Notes: a model not told the origin generated them from the sequence alone. A DNA stretch of 64,000 nt from CAIWAH01 sp964602595 (GCA_964602595.1 CAZRRO010000013.1:62001-126000); one strand, 5' to 3'; positions 22,682-32,159 are shown, counted from the first letter of the stretch. Program-made: numbers and translations.

Positions 22682-23953
22682 CTAGCGGTCGCATTCTCCC
22701 ATCACGAAGTCGAAGGACCCAAGGATCGAAACCACATCGCTCATCAGGTGCCCGGGCAGGATCGCCGGCAGGATGCTCAGGTTCACGAACGACGGAGCCC
22801 GAATCTTCAGCCGATAAGGCGCGCCGCCACCCCGGCTGTTGATGTAGAAGCCGAGTTCGCCCTTCGGATTCTCGGCTCCGAAATACACTTCCCCGGGCGG
22901 GCAATTGACGCCCTGGGTCACCAGCATGAACTGATGAATCAGCTCCTCCATGCTGGTGAGCACCCTGTCTTTCTTGGGGAGCACCACCTTGCCGTCGGCC
23001 ACGTTGACCGGCTCCTTGCTGGCGTTGTCGAAACCGCCGGGAATTCGGTCGAGGCATTGGCGAATAATCCGGACGCTTTGGCGCATCTCTTCCATGCGGA
23101 CCAGATAGCGGTCGTAGCAATCCCCCACCGAACCGACGGGAATATCAAAATCCAAGTCGGCGTAGCAGAGATACGGATGCGCCTTCCGAACGTCGTAGTC
23201 CACTCCGCAGCCGCGTAGATTCGGGCCAGTCAGCCCGTAATCGATGGCCAGCTCCTTCGAGATCACGCCCACGTCGCGGGTCCGATCGACGAAGATGCGG
23301 TTGCGGGTCAGCAGCTTCTCGGATTCATCGAAGTTGATGACCACTTCGTCACAAAACTTGCGGATCGTCTCACACCAACCGGGCGGCGTGTCCCGGGAAA
23401 CGCCGCCGATTCGGGTGTAGCTGGTCGTGAAGCGGGCGCCGGTCAACGCCTCGTAGAAATTATAGATCTTCTCACGCTCCGTGAACGTGTGCATGAACAC
23501 GGTCAGCGCCCCGACATCCATCGCGTAGGCGCCCAATCCTAGCAGATGGGCGGAAATCCGGGCCAATTCGCAGCAAATGACGCGGATGTATTGGCACCTG
23601 GGCGGAAGCTTGTCGTGGATACCGAGGAGCTTCTCCACCGCCAAGGAATATGCGACGTTGTTGGCGATGGTCGCGAGGTAGTCCAGTCGGTCCGTGTAAG
23701 GGATGAACTGGTTCCACGTCATGTTCTCGGCGATCTTCTCGTCGCCCCGATGCAGGTAACCGACATCAGGCATCGCCTTGGTGATCGTCTCACCATCCAT
23801 CTCGATCAGGATGCGGAGCACGCCGTGGGTCGACGGATGCGACGGCCCCATGTTGAGGACAAGCTTGTCGCCTTCCAGATCACGGAGTTCGTCGGCCGCC
23901 ACCGACGCGGCCCGGGCCGCAGTGTCCTTGAAGCTGATTTCCTGAACAGCCAT
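22682..23953 (-). CDS. nuoD: NADH-quinone oxidoreductase subunit D
   Basis: 423 aa from ATG 23953 (MAVQEISFKDTAAR); upstream in-frame codons overlap nuoC and are not used. NuoD is the 49-kDa-type quinone-site subunit, derived from the large subunit of NiFe hydrogenase. It carries NMGPSHPSTHGVLR, with the histidine lining the quinone pocket, PDVGYLHRGDEKIAE, and the C-terminal SFVNLSILPAILPGHLMSDVVSILGS. The nickel-site cysteines are absent, as expected for complex I. NuoC and NuoD are separate here, 4 bases apart, not fused as in E. coli. Confidence 0.97.
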   Translation of the reverse strand: MAVQEISFKDTAARAASVAADELRDLEGDKLVLNMGPSHPSTHGVLRILIEMDGETITKAMPDVGYLHRGDEKIAENMTWNQFIPYTDRLDYLATIANNVAYSLAVEKLLGIHDKLPPRCQYIRVICCELARISAHLLGLGAYAMDVGALTVFMHTFTEREKIYNFYEALTGARFTTSYTRIGGVSRDTPPGWCETIRKFCDEVVINFDESEKLLTRNRIFVDRTRDVGVISKELAIDYGLTGPNLRGCGVDYDVRKAHPYLCYADLDFDIPVGSVGDCYDRYLVRMEEMRQSVRIIRQCLDRIPGGFDNASKEPVNVADGKVVLPKKDRVLTSMEELIHQFMLVTQGVNCPPGEVYFGAENPKGELGFYINSRGGGAPYRLKIRAPSFVNLSILPAILPGHLMSDVVSILGSFDFVMGECDR

Positions 23954-23957
23954 GCAA

Positions 23958-24539
23958 TTATTCCTCGAAAGTCCGGGCCCGGGGTTCTCGCTGGACCGCG
24001 CCATCCAAAGTTGCCGGGGTGATGAACGGCCCACCGTCCAAGGGGGCCGGCCGGGTGAAGGCGGTTTCAGGCAACTCGGTCGGCTTGCCGGCGAGCGGGA
24101 AATCCTTCCGCAACGGGAAATACGGATAGCCGTCCCACATCAGGATTCGCCGCAAATCCGAGTGTCCCGCGAACCGGATTCCCATCATGTCGTAGATTTC
24201 TCGCTCGTGCCAATCGGCCGTGCGCCAGACGGAAGAAATGGTCGGCAACTCGGATTTTTCCTCCGACACGCTGGTCTTCAGGCGCAAATGGGAACCGTGG
24301 GCAACTCCGTAGAGTTCATACACCACCGTCCAGCGCGGATCGTCGCCGTAATTGTCCACGCTGCTCAGGTCCAGCAGCAGATCGAACCCGAGTTCCGTCT
24401 TGGCGTATCCGCAGACCTCGGCGATCCGGCCTGCCTCCGACAAAACCAAGGTCGCTTCGCCGCGAAATTCGGTCGGCGCCGACAGCAGTTCCGGGAACTT
24501 GTCGCGCAGTTGATTGGCCAGTTCGAGGGGCTTTGCCAC
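23958..24539 (-). CDS. nuoC: NADH-quinone oxidoreductase subunit C
   Basis: 193 aa, the 30-kDa-type subunit. The family signature is in the TADWHEREIYDMMGIRFAGH and RRILMWDGYPYFPLRKDFPL blocks. The C-terminal tail ends in a charged REPRARTFEE. It is preceded by 54 bases carrying short imperfect repeats after nuoB and followed by nuoD. Confidence 0.96.
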   Translation of the reverse strand: MAKPLELANQLRDKFPELLSAPTEFRGEATLVLSEAGRIAEVCGYAKTELGFDLLLDLSSVDNYGDDPRWTVVYELYGVAHGSHLRLKTSVSEEKSELPTISSVWRTADWHEREIYDMMGIRFAGHSDLRRILMWDGYPYFPLRKDFPLAGKPTELPETAFTRPAPLDGGPFITPATLDGAVQREPRARTFEE

Positions 24540-24593
24540 AGGTCAGTCGGATTCGGTCGGATTGAGTCAGATTCGGCGGGATTCAGCTCCGGT

Positions 24594-25190
24594 TTAGCGA
24601 TGAATCAGTTCGCCCCTTTCTCCCAGTTCAAGGCCAAGGCGCCCGTATTGGGCCGGGGCGGCATCCCTCTTCCAATCGCGGAGGAACGGTTCCTTGGCCA
24701 CCTTGCCCTGCAGTTTCATCAGCGCGTCCAGCAATGCCTCGGGCCGCGGCGGACAACCCGCGACATACACGTCCACCGGAATGATGTTGTCCACGCCCTG
24801 CAGCACCGCGTAGCTGCGATACATGCCACCAGTCGAGGCACAGGCACCCATGGCAATCACCCACTTGGGCTCCGCCATTTGCTCGTAAATCCGGCGAACG
24901 GCCAGCGCCATCTTGTAGGTCACCGTGCCGGCCACGATCATCACGTCGGATTGGCGAGGCGAAAAACGCATCACCTCGGAGCCAAAGCGGGAAATGTCGA
25001 ACCGGCTGGCTCCCGCTGCCATCAGCTCAATCGCGCAGCACGCCAAACCCATGGGCATGGGCCAGAGCGAGTTCTTGCGGAACCAGTTGATGGCGGCATC
25101 CACGGTCGTATGGACGACCTCGCCTTCAACCTTCGAGTTGTAGCCGAACTCGGTCACGTTCGGGGCGCTGGCGGGAACAGGGGTAGCCAT
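24594..25190 (-). CDS. nuoB: NADH-quinone oxidoreductase subunit B (cluster N2)
   Basis: 198 aa from ATG 25190 (MATPVPASAPNVTEFG); an ATG at 25259 would add 23 residues of poor similarity. It carries the terminal 4Fe-4S cluster N2 that reduces quinone; the ligands lie in GLACCAIE, MGACASTGGMY and VAGCPPRPE. It is the first gene of this nuo operon. The usual neighbour nuoA is absent, and the next gene upstream is aat. Confidence 0.96.
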   Translation of the reverse strand: MATPVPASAPNVTEFGYNSKVEGEVVHTTVDAAINWFRKNSLWPMPMGLACCAIELMAAGASRFDISRFGSEVMRFSPRQSDVMIVAGTVTYKMALAVRRIYEQMAEPKWVIAMGACASTGGMYRSYAVLQGVDNIIPVDVYVAGCPPRPEALLDALMKLQGKVAKEPFLRDWKRDAAPAQYGRLGLELGERGELIHR

Positions 25191-25313
25191 AAAAGCAACG
25201 GCACCGATGGCAACCGCCACCGGCGGCCGGAGCTTGGATTTGGTGTTCGGGAGCGGCAAGTCGCATTTGTGATTTTTTTCACAAAGTCGCCGAAAGCTAC
25301 CTGAGGGTCCCCT

Positions 25314-25970
25314 TCAGGCGAACTCACAGGTGCGAAAAACCGCGCTCGCCAGCCGGGCAAGGTATTCCGTCCGCGGAATGTCAAAGGCACCCAGCGAGGA
25401 GGTCACGGTGGTGACCATTTGCGTGTCGAAGAGCGTGAAGTGTTGCGCCGCCAAGCGCCGGGCGCATTGGACCAAGGCAACCTTGGAGGCGTCGGTGACC
25501 CGATGAAACATGGATTCCCCAGCAAACAGGCCACCGACGGAAACACCGTAAATTCCTCCCGCCAATTGGCCTTCGTGCCAGACTTCGACCGAATGGGCAT
25601 GCCCGGCGTAGTGCAAGCGGGTGTAGGCGGCGATGAATTCGGGCGAAATCCACGTTTGCCCCTCGCGCCGGGGTGCCTCGGCGCAACCTTGGATTACCTT
25701 TTCGAACGCCTCGTCGTAGGTAACGGTAAAGTGGCCCTTCCTTAGGGTTCTTTCGAGACTTCGCGAGATATGGATATGTTCTAGGTCGAAAATTGCGCGG
25801 GGATTCGGCGACCACCAAGTGATGGGCTCGGCGCTCCAGGGAAACACCCCGCACCGATAGGCCAAAAGCAGCCGTTCAACCGACAGATCGCCACCGACCG
25901 CCACCAACCCATCGGGACGCGCCTTGCGCGGGTCCGGAAACCAAAGTCCATCGTCCAGCAGCGCGACCAT
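25314..25970 (-). CDS. aat: Leucyl/phenylalanyl-tRNA-protein transferase
   Basis: 218 aa. Aat adds Leu or Phe from aminoacyl-tRNA to N-terminal Arg or Lys, making N-degrons for ClpS/ClpAP. The sequence shows the FPDPRKARPDGLVAVGGDLS opening, the YRCGVFPWSAEPITWWSPNPR block, VEVWHEGQLAGGIYGVSVGGLFAGESMFH, and the FDTQMVTTVTSSLGAFDIPR end. The ATG overlaps the stop of the upstream unknown gene by one base (TAATG). Confidence 0.96.
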   Translation of the reverse strand: MVALLDDGLWFPDPRKARPDGLVAVGGDLSVERLLLAYRCGVFPWSAEPITWWSPNPRAIFDLEHIHISRSLERTLRKGHFTVTYDEAFEKVIQGCAEAPRREGQTWISPEFIAAYTRLHYAGHAHSVEVWHEGQLAGGIYGVSVGGLFAGESMFHRVTDASKVALVQCARRLAAQHFTLFDTQMVTTVTSSLGAFDIPRTEYLARLASAVFRTCEFA

Positions 25971-26449
25971 TATTCCTCCGGCATCAGGGCGGCGAGCAGT
26001 TCCCCCTGAAACACATCGGTGACCTGGAATGCCCAGAAGCAGAGGAAATTCTCGTCCGAAAGCTCCGGGCGATCCCCGGCCTCGAAATCCGGGCAGCCGA
26101 GCTTTTCCCAGGCGCCGACGCGGACATCGTTCAGGGCCTGAAGCAGCAGTTCGGCATCCGCACCCCTGAGAATCATTTGGTAGCCTCCGCCCTTCTGGGG
26201 CACGCAGCGCGCTTGATCGGCCAATAGCGCTTCCATCCCTTGGGAAAGTTCCTCGCGGTGCTCTTTCAGGGCCGCGCCCAAATCCTCTTGGGCAACGATG
26301 AGCCGATCTTCACGCGGCGTATCGCTGGCCAGCGAACGGGGCCGGCGCGGCAAGTGTGCCCGCAGCCTCAAGGCGACCAGCAACGCCTCGTATTCCCGCT
26401 TGGAAATGCGGAAGACGACTTGGTCTGGTTCGCGTGAAAGCAGCTTCAT
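25970..26449 (-). CDS. Unknown protein translationally coupled to aat
   Basis: 159 aa from ATG 26449 (MKLLSREPDQVVFRIS). No family is recognised with confidence. It is a soluble, Leu- and Glu-rich helical protein without signal peptide or Cys motifs. The middle (REDLGAALKEHREELSQGMEALLADQ, split by a proline-rich RRPRSLAS turn earlier) may form helices, and the C-terminus ends in WAFQVTDVFQGELLAALMPEE. The one-base overlap with aat suggests co-translation and a possible link to N-end-rule proteolysis; this is inference. Confidence 0.8.
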   Translation of the reverse strand: MKLLSREPDQVVFRISKREYEALLVALRLRAHLPRRPRSLASDTPREDRLIVAQEDLGAALKEHREELSQGMEALLADQARCVPQKGGGYQMILRGADAELLLQALNDVRVGAWEKLGCPDFEAGDRPELSDENFLCFWAFQVTDVFQGELLAALMPEE

Positions 26450-26495
26450 GCTTCGGGGCCACCCTAGCGGGTTCCCCCCGCGGCAACAAGCCGGG

Positions 26496-28892
26496 CTAGT
26501 TGCCCGCCTGTTGGGCCAAATCCCCTTCGCCGCGCCGCTTCTGGAAGGGCACGCTGTCAACCACCCCCTTCACCAAAGCGGAGAACTTCAACTCCTTCTT
26601 TTCCAACTGCCGGACGATGCCCTGCACCGCCGGTTTGTCGTAGTATTCGAGGCCGCGCCCGAGGGCGTAGGTCAGCAGCTTCTCGGTCAGGCAGCGCAGG
26701 AAATCTGCCCGACGGGCGTCGATCAGCAGCGCGTTGAGGTCCCGGTGATCCTTGAAGGTTTGCTGGGCCGCCAACTCCCCACTGCTCTCCACCGGGTCTT
26801 TGCCGTCCTTTTCCCGGAACACGCCGATGCCGTCGAAGTGTTCAAACCCGAAGCCGATGGCGTCCATCTTCTCGTGGCAACTGGCGCACACCGCGTTTTC
26901 CCGGTGCTGCTCCATCCGCTGCCGCAAGGTGCCCTTGAGCGCCGCCTGGCTCTCCAGGGAGGAGACCCCCGGTGGCGGTGGCGGCGGCGGTGTGGCGAGG
27001 ACATTCTCCAGCACCCATTTGCCGCGTTTGACCGGCGAGGTCCGGGTCGGATTCGAGGTCAGCGTCAGAATGCTGCCGTGGGTAAGCACGCCCTGCCGGG
27101 TAGTTCCTTTGAGTGAAACCTTCACGAATTCATCCCCGGTGACGCCGTCCAGGCCGTAGTGGTGCGCGAGGGCACCGTTCACAAACGTATAATCGGCGAG
27201 CAGGAAATCACTGACCGGGCGGTCCTCGTGGATGATATATTCGAAGAAGCGCTCCGTTTCCGTCCGCATCGCCTGACGCAACTCGTCGTTGAACCCGGGG
27301 AATTGCTTCCGGTCGGGTTCGATCAGGTCCAGCAAACGCAGTTGCAGCCACTGGCCCGCAAAGTTCTCGGTTAGGGCCTTGGCCTTGGGATCTTGCAGCA
27401 TGCGTTTGAGCTGCGCGTCGAGGTTCTTCCGCAGCCGGTTTTTCCCCGCGAGCGTGAACAGTTCGTCGTCGGGCATTGTGGACCACAGGAAATAGCTGAG
27501 CCGGGACGCCAACGCCCATTCGTCGATTGCCTGCACCTGGGCCGGGTTGTCCGGGTTGGGCTGGATTTCGCCGCGGAACAGGAAGTGCGGCGAAACCAAG
27601 ACTGCGGTCAGGGCCAGCTTCACCGAGACCTCGAAGTTCTCTCCGTCCCCGCGTGCCTGCTCAAACAACCGCATCAGGCGGTCCAGTTCACCCGGCGTCA
27701 CCGGCCGACGCCACGCCCGCTGGGCAAATTTGCCGACCAACTCCCGCCCCACGGCCGTCTCCTTTCCTCTGGCCGGAAGCTTGTAAAACACCTGCCGATG
27801 CGACGCCGGCAGCGGCAGATCCACCCCGAGCGGTCCCGTGATCTCGTATTTCTGCGTGAAGAGGTTCCGATCATCGATGACCTCCTCCTTCCGCTTGCGC
27901 TTCTTCTCCCCCTGCCCCTCCTCGCGCTCGACGGTGCGTTTCTCGTAATGGTCGTTGAGGAAAGCGACCGCCAGCCGGTGGTTGGCGCCCGGTTTGACTT
28001 CGAACTCCACCTCAAACTTGCCGGGACTGCCCTTCCGCTGCGGCACGTCCAACTGCTTCATGTCGGCCCCGTCCAATCGCACCGCCACCTTAACCGGATC
28101 CGGCTTCACTTGGTCACCGTAGGCCTCGAACACCAATCGGTATTGGCCTGGAACCGTAAACTTCATCGGCACGACGATTTCGCCATTGGCCGACAGCCCC
28201 CGCACTGGCCCGAGATCCTGCCCGCCTTCAAGTTTGGCCGTATCGAAGACCCGGACCGGCGTCGGACGTGGTCCGGTCACCAAGGCCTCATCTAGGATGC
28301 GCTCGGCCGCCTTGAGATACTTTTCCAACAGGACCGGCGGCAGGGACAGCACGTCGCCGATGTTGTCGAAGCCATAACCGATGTCGTCCTGCGGAAAGTC
28401 CTCGGCCGGCTTGAAGTCCACTCCCACGAGATCGCGGATCGTGTTGTTGTATTCCACCCGGTTCAACCGGTGCAGCGTCACCCGGCCGGGATCCGGATTA
28501 TCCGGGTCCACGGGAAACAGCGTCTTCTCGATCCAACCGGTCAATTTCGTCCGCTCCGAGTCGGTAGGCTGCTTCTTTTTCTTGGGCGGCATGTCACCTG
28601 AATCCACCGTGCGCAGGACCCGCTCCCACGTCCGGCGATCCTGCAGCACGGCCGTCACGTTGGTGAAGGCATCCAGGCTGACGTCACCCTTCGTGGCGCC
28701 GTCACCGTGACAGTCCCAGCAATAACGGTTCAGCAGCGGCAGCACTTCGGCGTGCAGGGTCGCGCCGGCCTTGGCCTGATCAAGGACCGGGCGTCGCAGC
28801 GTGCCTTTGCCCGAATTCCGGGTGAACGCCAGCCACCCGGACCCCACGGCCGCGGCCACCAGCAAAGAAAGGACTGTGATCTGACGCCTCAT
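26496..28892 (-). CDS. Secreted c-type haem protein of the DUF1587/1595/1592/1588/1585 family
   Basis: 798 aa from ATG 28892 (MRRQITVLSLLVAAA), with an N-terminal membrane or signal segment at about 5-22. A cytochrome-c-like head has CWDCH at 58-62. The planctomycete/verrucomicrobial domain series follows: RLNRVEYNNTIRDLVGVD (DUF1587), FAQRAWRRPVT (DUF1595), ASRLSYFLWSTMPDDEL (DUF1592), the GILTHGS-like block, a run of prolines and a second haem-like CASCHEKMDAIGFGFEHFD (DUF1588), and LLTYALGRGLEYYD (DUF1585). These proteins are assumed to act in periplasmic redox or polysaccharide breakdown, but no activity has been proven that I know of. The usual DUF1552 partner is not next to it. Confidence 0.9.
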   Translation of the reverse strand: MRRQITVLSLLVAAAVGSGWLAFTRNSGKGTLRRPVLDQAKAGATLHAEVLPLLNRYCWDCHGDGATKGDVSLDAFTNVTAVLQDRRTWERVLRTVDSGDMPPKKKKQPTDSERTKLTGWIEKTLFPVDPDNPDPGRVTLHRLNRVEYNNTIRDLVGVDFKPAEDFPQDDIGYGFDNIGDVLSLPPVLLEKYLKAAERILDEALVTGPRPTPVRVFDTAKLEGGQDLGPVRGLSANGEIVVPMKFTVPGQYRLVFEAYGDQVKPDPVKVAVRLDGADMKQLDVPQRKGSPGKFEVEFEVKPGANHRLAVAFLNDHYEKRTVEREEGQGEKKRKRKEEVIDDRNLFTQKYEITGPLGVDLPLPASHRQVFYKLPARGKETAVGRELVGKFAQRAWRRPVTPGELDRLMRLFEQARGDGENFEVSVKLALTAVLVSPHFLFRGEIQPNPDNPAQVQAIDEWALASRLSYFLWSTMPDDELFTLAGKNRLRKNLDAQLKRMLQDPKAKALTENFAGQWLQLRLLDLIEPDRKQFPGFNDELRQAMRTETERFFEYIIHEDRPVSDFLLADYTFVNGALAHHYGLDGVTGDEFVKVSLKGTTRQGVLTHGSILTLTSNPTRTSPVKRGKWVLENVLATPPPPPPPGVSSLESQAALKGTLRQRMEQHRENAVCASCHEKMDAIGFGFEHFDGIGVFREKDGKDPVESSGELAAQQTFKDHRDLNALLIDARRADFLRCLTEKLLTYALGRGLEYYDKPAVQGIVRQLEKKELKFSALVKGVVDSVPFQKRRGEGDLAQQAGN

Positions 28893-29024
28893 GAACGGTT
28901 CAGTGACGAATCCGGCTTCGGAAGTATTGCATCGAACTTTGGCCCGTCCAAGTGGACGCCCATCGGTCCCACCGCCGGGAACGAGTGTCCATGGCGTTGC
29001 CCGCCGGCCCTGACCACCCAATCC

Positions 29025-30353
29025 TTAACCCAGCTTCCAACCAGGCCGGTATTCGTGGTGGATGAGTCGGTCCGCCTCCGGCACGCCGTTCGCCCGCATC
29101 TTCTCAGCGTCCCACTCGATTCGTTTGCCGGTGCGGAAGGCGATGTTCCCGAGCAGGCCGATCTCGGTCAGTAACGCGCCGTAGCTGAAGGGCGAATTGG
29201 TCTTCCCGAGCGCCGCGAACTGCGGCAGCGCCAGATTCTCGCCCTTGCAGGCGCGGATCCATTCCTCGTGGTGGCCGACCGACTCCGCCAATGACGACGG
29301 CGGCAGGGTTGCGCCCTTGAACTTCTCCTCGGGCAACAGGATGTGCCGGCCGTAGTCCGCCAACAGCATTCCTTGATCACCGATGAACAGGGAGCCGCCG
29401 CCCCATTTCGACAGGTCGGGCACACCGGCGATCTGCGGGCGCCCGGCGCCGGAATACCAGTGCATCGTCACCGGCGGCAAATGCCCGCGGCCGGTGAATT
29501 CGTAGCGCACGTGCAAGCCGGTGGGCGCGCAGTGCTGATCCGGGGTCGGGCCATCGGCCTCGATCACCGTGGGCAGGCCCAACTGCAGGGCCCATGCCCC
29601 CAGATCAATGTGGTGGCAGCAGAAATCCGTCAGCGTGCCGCCGCCAAAGTGCCACCAGCGCCGCCAATTGAACGGCACGAATTCCTTGCTGAACGGAACC
29701 TCCTTCACCGGCCCGATCCACTGCTCGTAATCCAGCGTCGCCGGCACCGGCTCGGCCTTGGGCCAAGGCTTCGTCTCCCACACGCTGCCCGCCCAGTGAT
29801 GCACCTCGCGCACGGGACCAATGACATTCCCCTGGATCAGCTCCACCACGCGCCGGTAGTTGCGGGTCGCGTGAATCTGATTGCCCGTCTGGGTCTGGAG
29901 CCCGGATTTCCGGGCGACTTCCTCCATCTGCCGGAGTTCGGAGATCGTATGGGTCAGCGGCTTCTCGCAATACGTGTGGCGTCCGCTCTGCAAGGCAGCG
30001 ACCGCGATGACGGCATGCGTGTGGTCCGGCGTGCCGATGACCACGCCGTCGAGGTCCTTGCGGTCCAGCATCCGCCGGAAATCCGAATAGGTCGCGGCGC
30101 CCGGGAACTTCGCCTTGGCCCCGGCCAGGATGCCGGAATCTACATCGCACAGGGCCACGATGTTCTGGCTGGCCACCCCGGCGAGGTCCTCCGCTCCGCG
30201 GCCGCCGACACCGACGACGCCAAGGTTGAGCTTTTCGTTGGGAGAAATTCGCCGGGCACCCGAAGCCGACTGGCAACCGGTGACCAGCGCGGTGGCGGCA
30301 AGGGCGGACGTGCCAAGGAACTGGCGCCGAGAAAAAGGCGTGGGAGCTGACAT
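29025..30353 (-). CDS. Tat-exported lipoprotein oxidoreductase, Gfo/Idh/MocA family
   Basis: 442 aa from ATG 30353. The N-terminus has a twin-arginine signal (SRRQFLGTSALAATAL) running into a lipobox LVTGC, so the protein should be exported folded and lipid-anchored. The Rossmann motif GVVGVGGRG and the dinucleotide-sugar signature YCEKPLTH follow. The C-terminal domain has WHFGGGTLTDFCCHHIDL. The family oxidises or reduces sugars with tightly bound NAD(P); the substrate is unknown. It is followed in the same direction by the haem protein gene (about 130 bases), a pairing that suggests carbohydrate oxidation outside the cytoplasm, as inference. Confidence 0.92.
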   Translation of the reverse strand: MSAPTPFSRRQFLGTSALAATALVTGCQSASGARRISPNEKLNLGVVGVGGRGAEDLAGVASQNIVALCDVDSGILAGAKAKFPGAATYSDFRRMLDRKDLDGVVIGTPDHTHAVIAVAALQSGRHTYCEKPLTHTISELRQMEEVARKSGLQTQTGNQIHATRNYRRVVELIQGNVIGPVREVHHWAGSVWETKPWPKAEPVPATLDYEQWIGPVKEVPFSKEFVPFNWRRWWHFGGGTLTDFCCHHIDLGAWALQLGLPTVIEADGPTPDQHCAPTGLHVRYEFTGRGHLPPVTMHWYSGAGRPQIAGVPDLSKWGGGSLFIGDQGMLLADYGRHILLPEEKFKGATLPPSSLAESVGHHEEWIRACKGENLALPQFAALGKTNSPFSYGALLTEIGLLGNIAFRTGKRIEWDAEKMRANGVPEADRLIHHEYRPGWKLG

Positions 30354-30456
30354 GCGGAGAAGGTGCCACCCGCGCGGCGCCCGTGAAAAGCACCCGTTCA
30401 AGGGAATTGCCCCACCCGCCGCTTCGGCCGGCCAGTTGGGTTTTGTAATTTGCCGG

Positions 30457-31554
30457 ATGAATCCGGAGATTGCCGCCGTGCATCTGGCCCACCTTCGCCT
30501 CCGCGACTTCCGCAATTACATGCGGCTGGACGCGGATTTCGGGCCGGGTTTCCACGTCCTGCTGGGCGACAACGCCCAGGGCAAGACCAACGTCCTGGAG
30601 GCCATCTACCTCCTTGCCACCCTCCGCTCGTTCCGGGGAGTCGGTGGCACCCAGATGATCCGGCACGAGGCTAAAGGCTACTTCGTCGGCGGCACTGTGG
30701 TTGGCCGCGCCCCCGCCGAGATCAAGGCCTACTGGTCGAGCCGCGAACGCAAGCTGTCGCTCAACGGCACCCCGGTGAAACGCCTCGCGGATTACCTCGG
30801 CACGCTCCGCGCCGTCGTCTTCTGCACCGAGGACCTCCAGCTCGTGAAGGGCACGTCGCGGGTTCGCCGGCGGTTCCTTGACCTGCTGCTGTCACAGACC
30901 CAGCCGGGTTACCTCAATCTCCTGCTGCGCTACACCCAGGCGCTGCGCAACCGCAACGCCCTGCTCAAGCACCCCCAGCCCGACGCTGAACAACTCGCCA
31001 GCTTCACCGCCCAGCTCGTGGAACTCGGCGATCAGCTCATGGCCGCCCGGCGCGCGTTCACCCCGAAGCTCTCCCCGCTGGCCCGCCTCGCCTTCCGCCG
31101 GATCGCCGCCGATGCCGACGAGCTGGTGCTCGAATACCAGCCCTCCGTCACCGGCGAATTCGCCGTCGCGCTCGCCCAGAACCGGGCCCGCGAACGCGTG
31201 TTAAAGACCACCGTGCTGGGCCCGCACCGCGACGACCTCGCCCTGATCGTGAACGGCCAGCCGGCGGCCCAGTTCACCAGCGAAGGCCAGAAACGCACCC
31301 TCGCCCTCGCCCTGAAAATGGCGCAGGCCGAATACCTCACCGGCATCCACGGCACCCCGCCGGTGCTCCTGATCGACGACGTGATGGGCGAACTCGACGC
31401 TCGCCGCCGCGCCGGCCTGCTGCCCCTGCTGAACCAGGCCCGCCGTGCCGGCGGCCAGGTTTTCATGACTTGCACCGCGGAGAACTGGCCCGCGGAACTC
31501 GGCCAGGAATTCGTCCGTTGGCAGGTCCAGGCCGGCAAATTGACGGCGCAATGA
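30457..31554 (+). CDS. recF: DNA recombination and repair ATPase RecF
   Basis: 365 aa from ATG 30457. RecF loads with RecO and RecR at gaps in single-stranded DNA to help RecA. The opening LRLRDFRNYMRLD and Walker A GDNAQGKTN (37-45) are typical. The ABC signature region is TSEGQKRTLALALKMA, Walker B VLLIDDVMGELD. No dnaA, dnaN or gyrB is adjacent, unlike the classical origin arrangement. The stop overlaps the next ATG (ATGA). Confidence 0.96.
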   Translation: MNPEIAAVHLAHLRLRDFRNYMRLDADFGPGFHVLLGDNAQGKTNVLEAIYLLATLRSFRGVGGTQMIRHEAKGYFVGGTVVGRAPAEIKAYWSSRERKLSLNGTPVKRLADYLGTLRAVVFCTEDLQLVKGTSRVRRRFLDLLLSQTQPGYLNLLLRYTQALRNRNALLKHPQPDAEQLASFTAQLVELGDQLMAARRAFTPKLSPLARLAFRRIAADADELVLEYQPSVTGEFAVALAQNRARERVLKTTVLGPHRDDLALIVNGQPAAQFTSEGQKRTLALALKMAQAEYLTGIHGTPPVLLIDDVMGELDARRRAGLLPLLNQARRAGGQVFMTCTAENWPAELGQEFVRWQVQAGKLTAQ

Positions 31555-32072
31555 AGGCGGAAACTTTCTCACGGAAGCCCGCCATCAAGAACTTCGGGTT
31601 CTGGACCTGCGGACTCGGGATCGGGTGGTTCCTCGCTTCCCTGATCCAACCACCGTCCGGCGAACGGAGACAGGGAGGGGCGGACGAAACGCTGCTTGGG
31701 TTCCACCACACTTACGGCGCCGCGGCTCGGGTATCCGCGGCCCGCGCGGGCATCGAACTGCCTACGCAGGGTTCCGACTGCTACTACGGCATCGGCGGTA
31801 TGCAGCCCGTCTGGGAGTTCATCGCGGTGACTTTACCGCCGGCGCAGGCATGGCCGTGGGTGTCAGAACTCAGCGGCAAATCGAAGACCAACGCGATGCC
31901 CGTTAGACTGGCAACTCCTGGAGACCATTCGCCCCAGGAGCGAACGGTGCTGTTTCATCCTCCAGCATCGGCCACCAATGCGGTTATCCAGTGGGAGCCA
32001 AGGGGCGCCCTGACGGCTTGGGCCGCGGTTGATGAGTTGACCGGCCGAGTGTTCATCAGCGTCGCGAAATAA
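31551..32072 (+). CDS. Unknown small membrane-anchored protein after recF
   Basis: 173 aa, ATG at 31551 overlapping the recF stop. A single hydrophobic segment near the N-terminus (FWTCGLGIGWFLASLI, about 15-30) probably anchors or exports it. The rest looks like a small extracytoplasmic domain with two cysteine-free halves joined by SELSGKSKTNAMPVRL. No family is recognised. The coupling to recF may only reflect compact packing. Confidence 0.75.
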   Translation: MKAETFSRKPAIKNFGFWTCGLGIGWFLASLIQPPSGERRQGGADETLLGFHHTYGAAARVSAARAGIELPTQGSDCYYGIGGMQPVWEFIAVTLPPAQAWPWVSELSGKSKTNAMPVRLATPGDHSPQERTVLFHPPASATNAVIQWEPRGALTAWAAVDELTGRVFISVAK

Positions 32073-32159
32073 ATCAGCCCCAATTCGGGAAAGCGCCCCG
32101 ACTTACTTCGAATCCCATCCCGACACACCGCCAGCTGAACTGGGCCGTCGATTCCCCCC

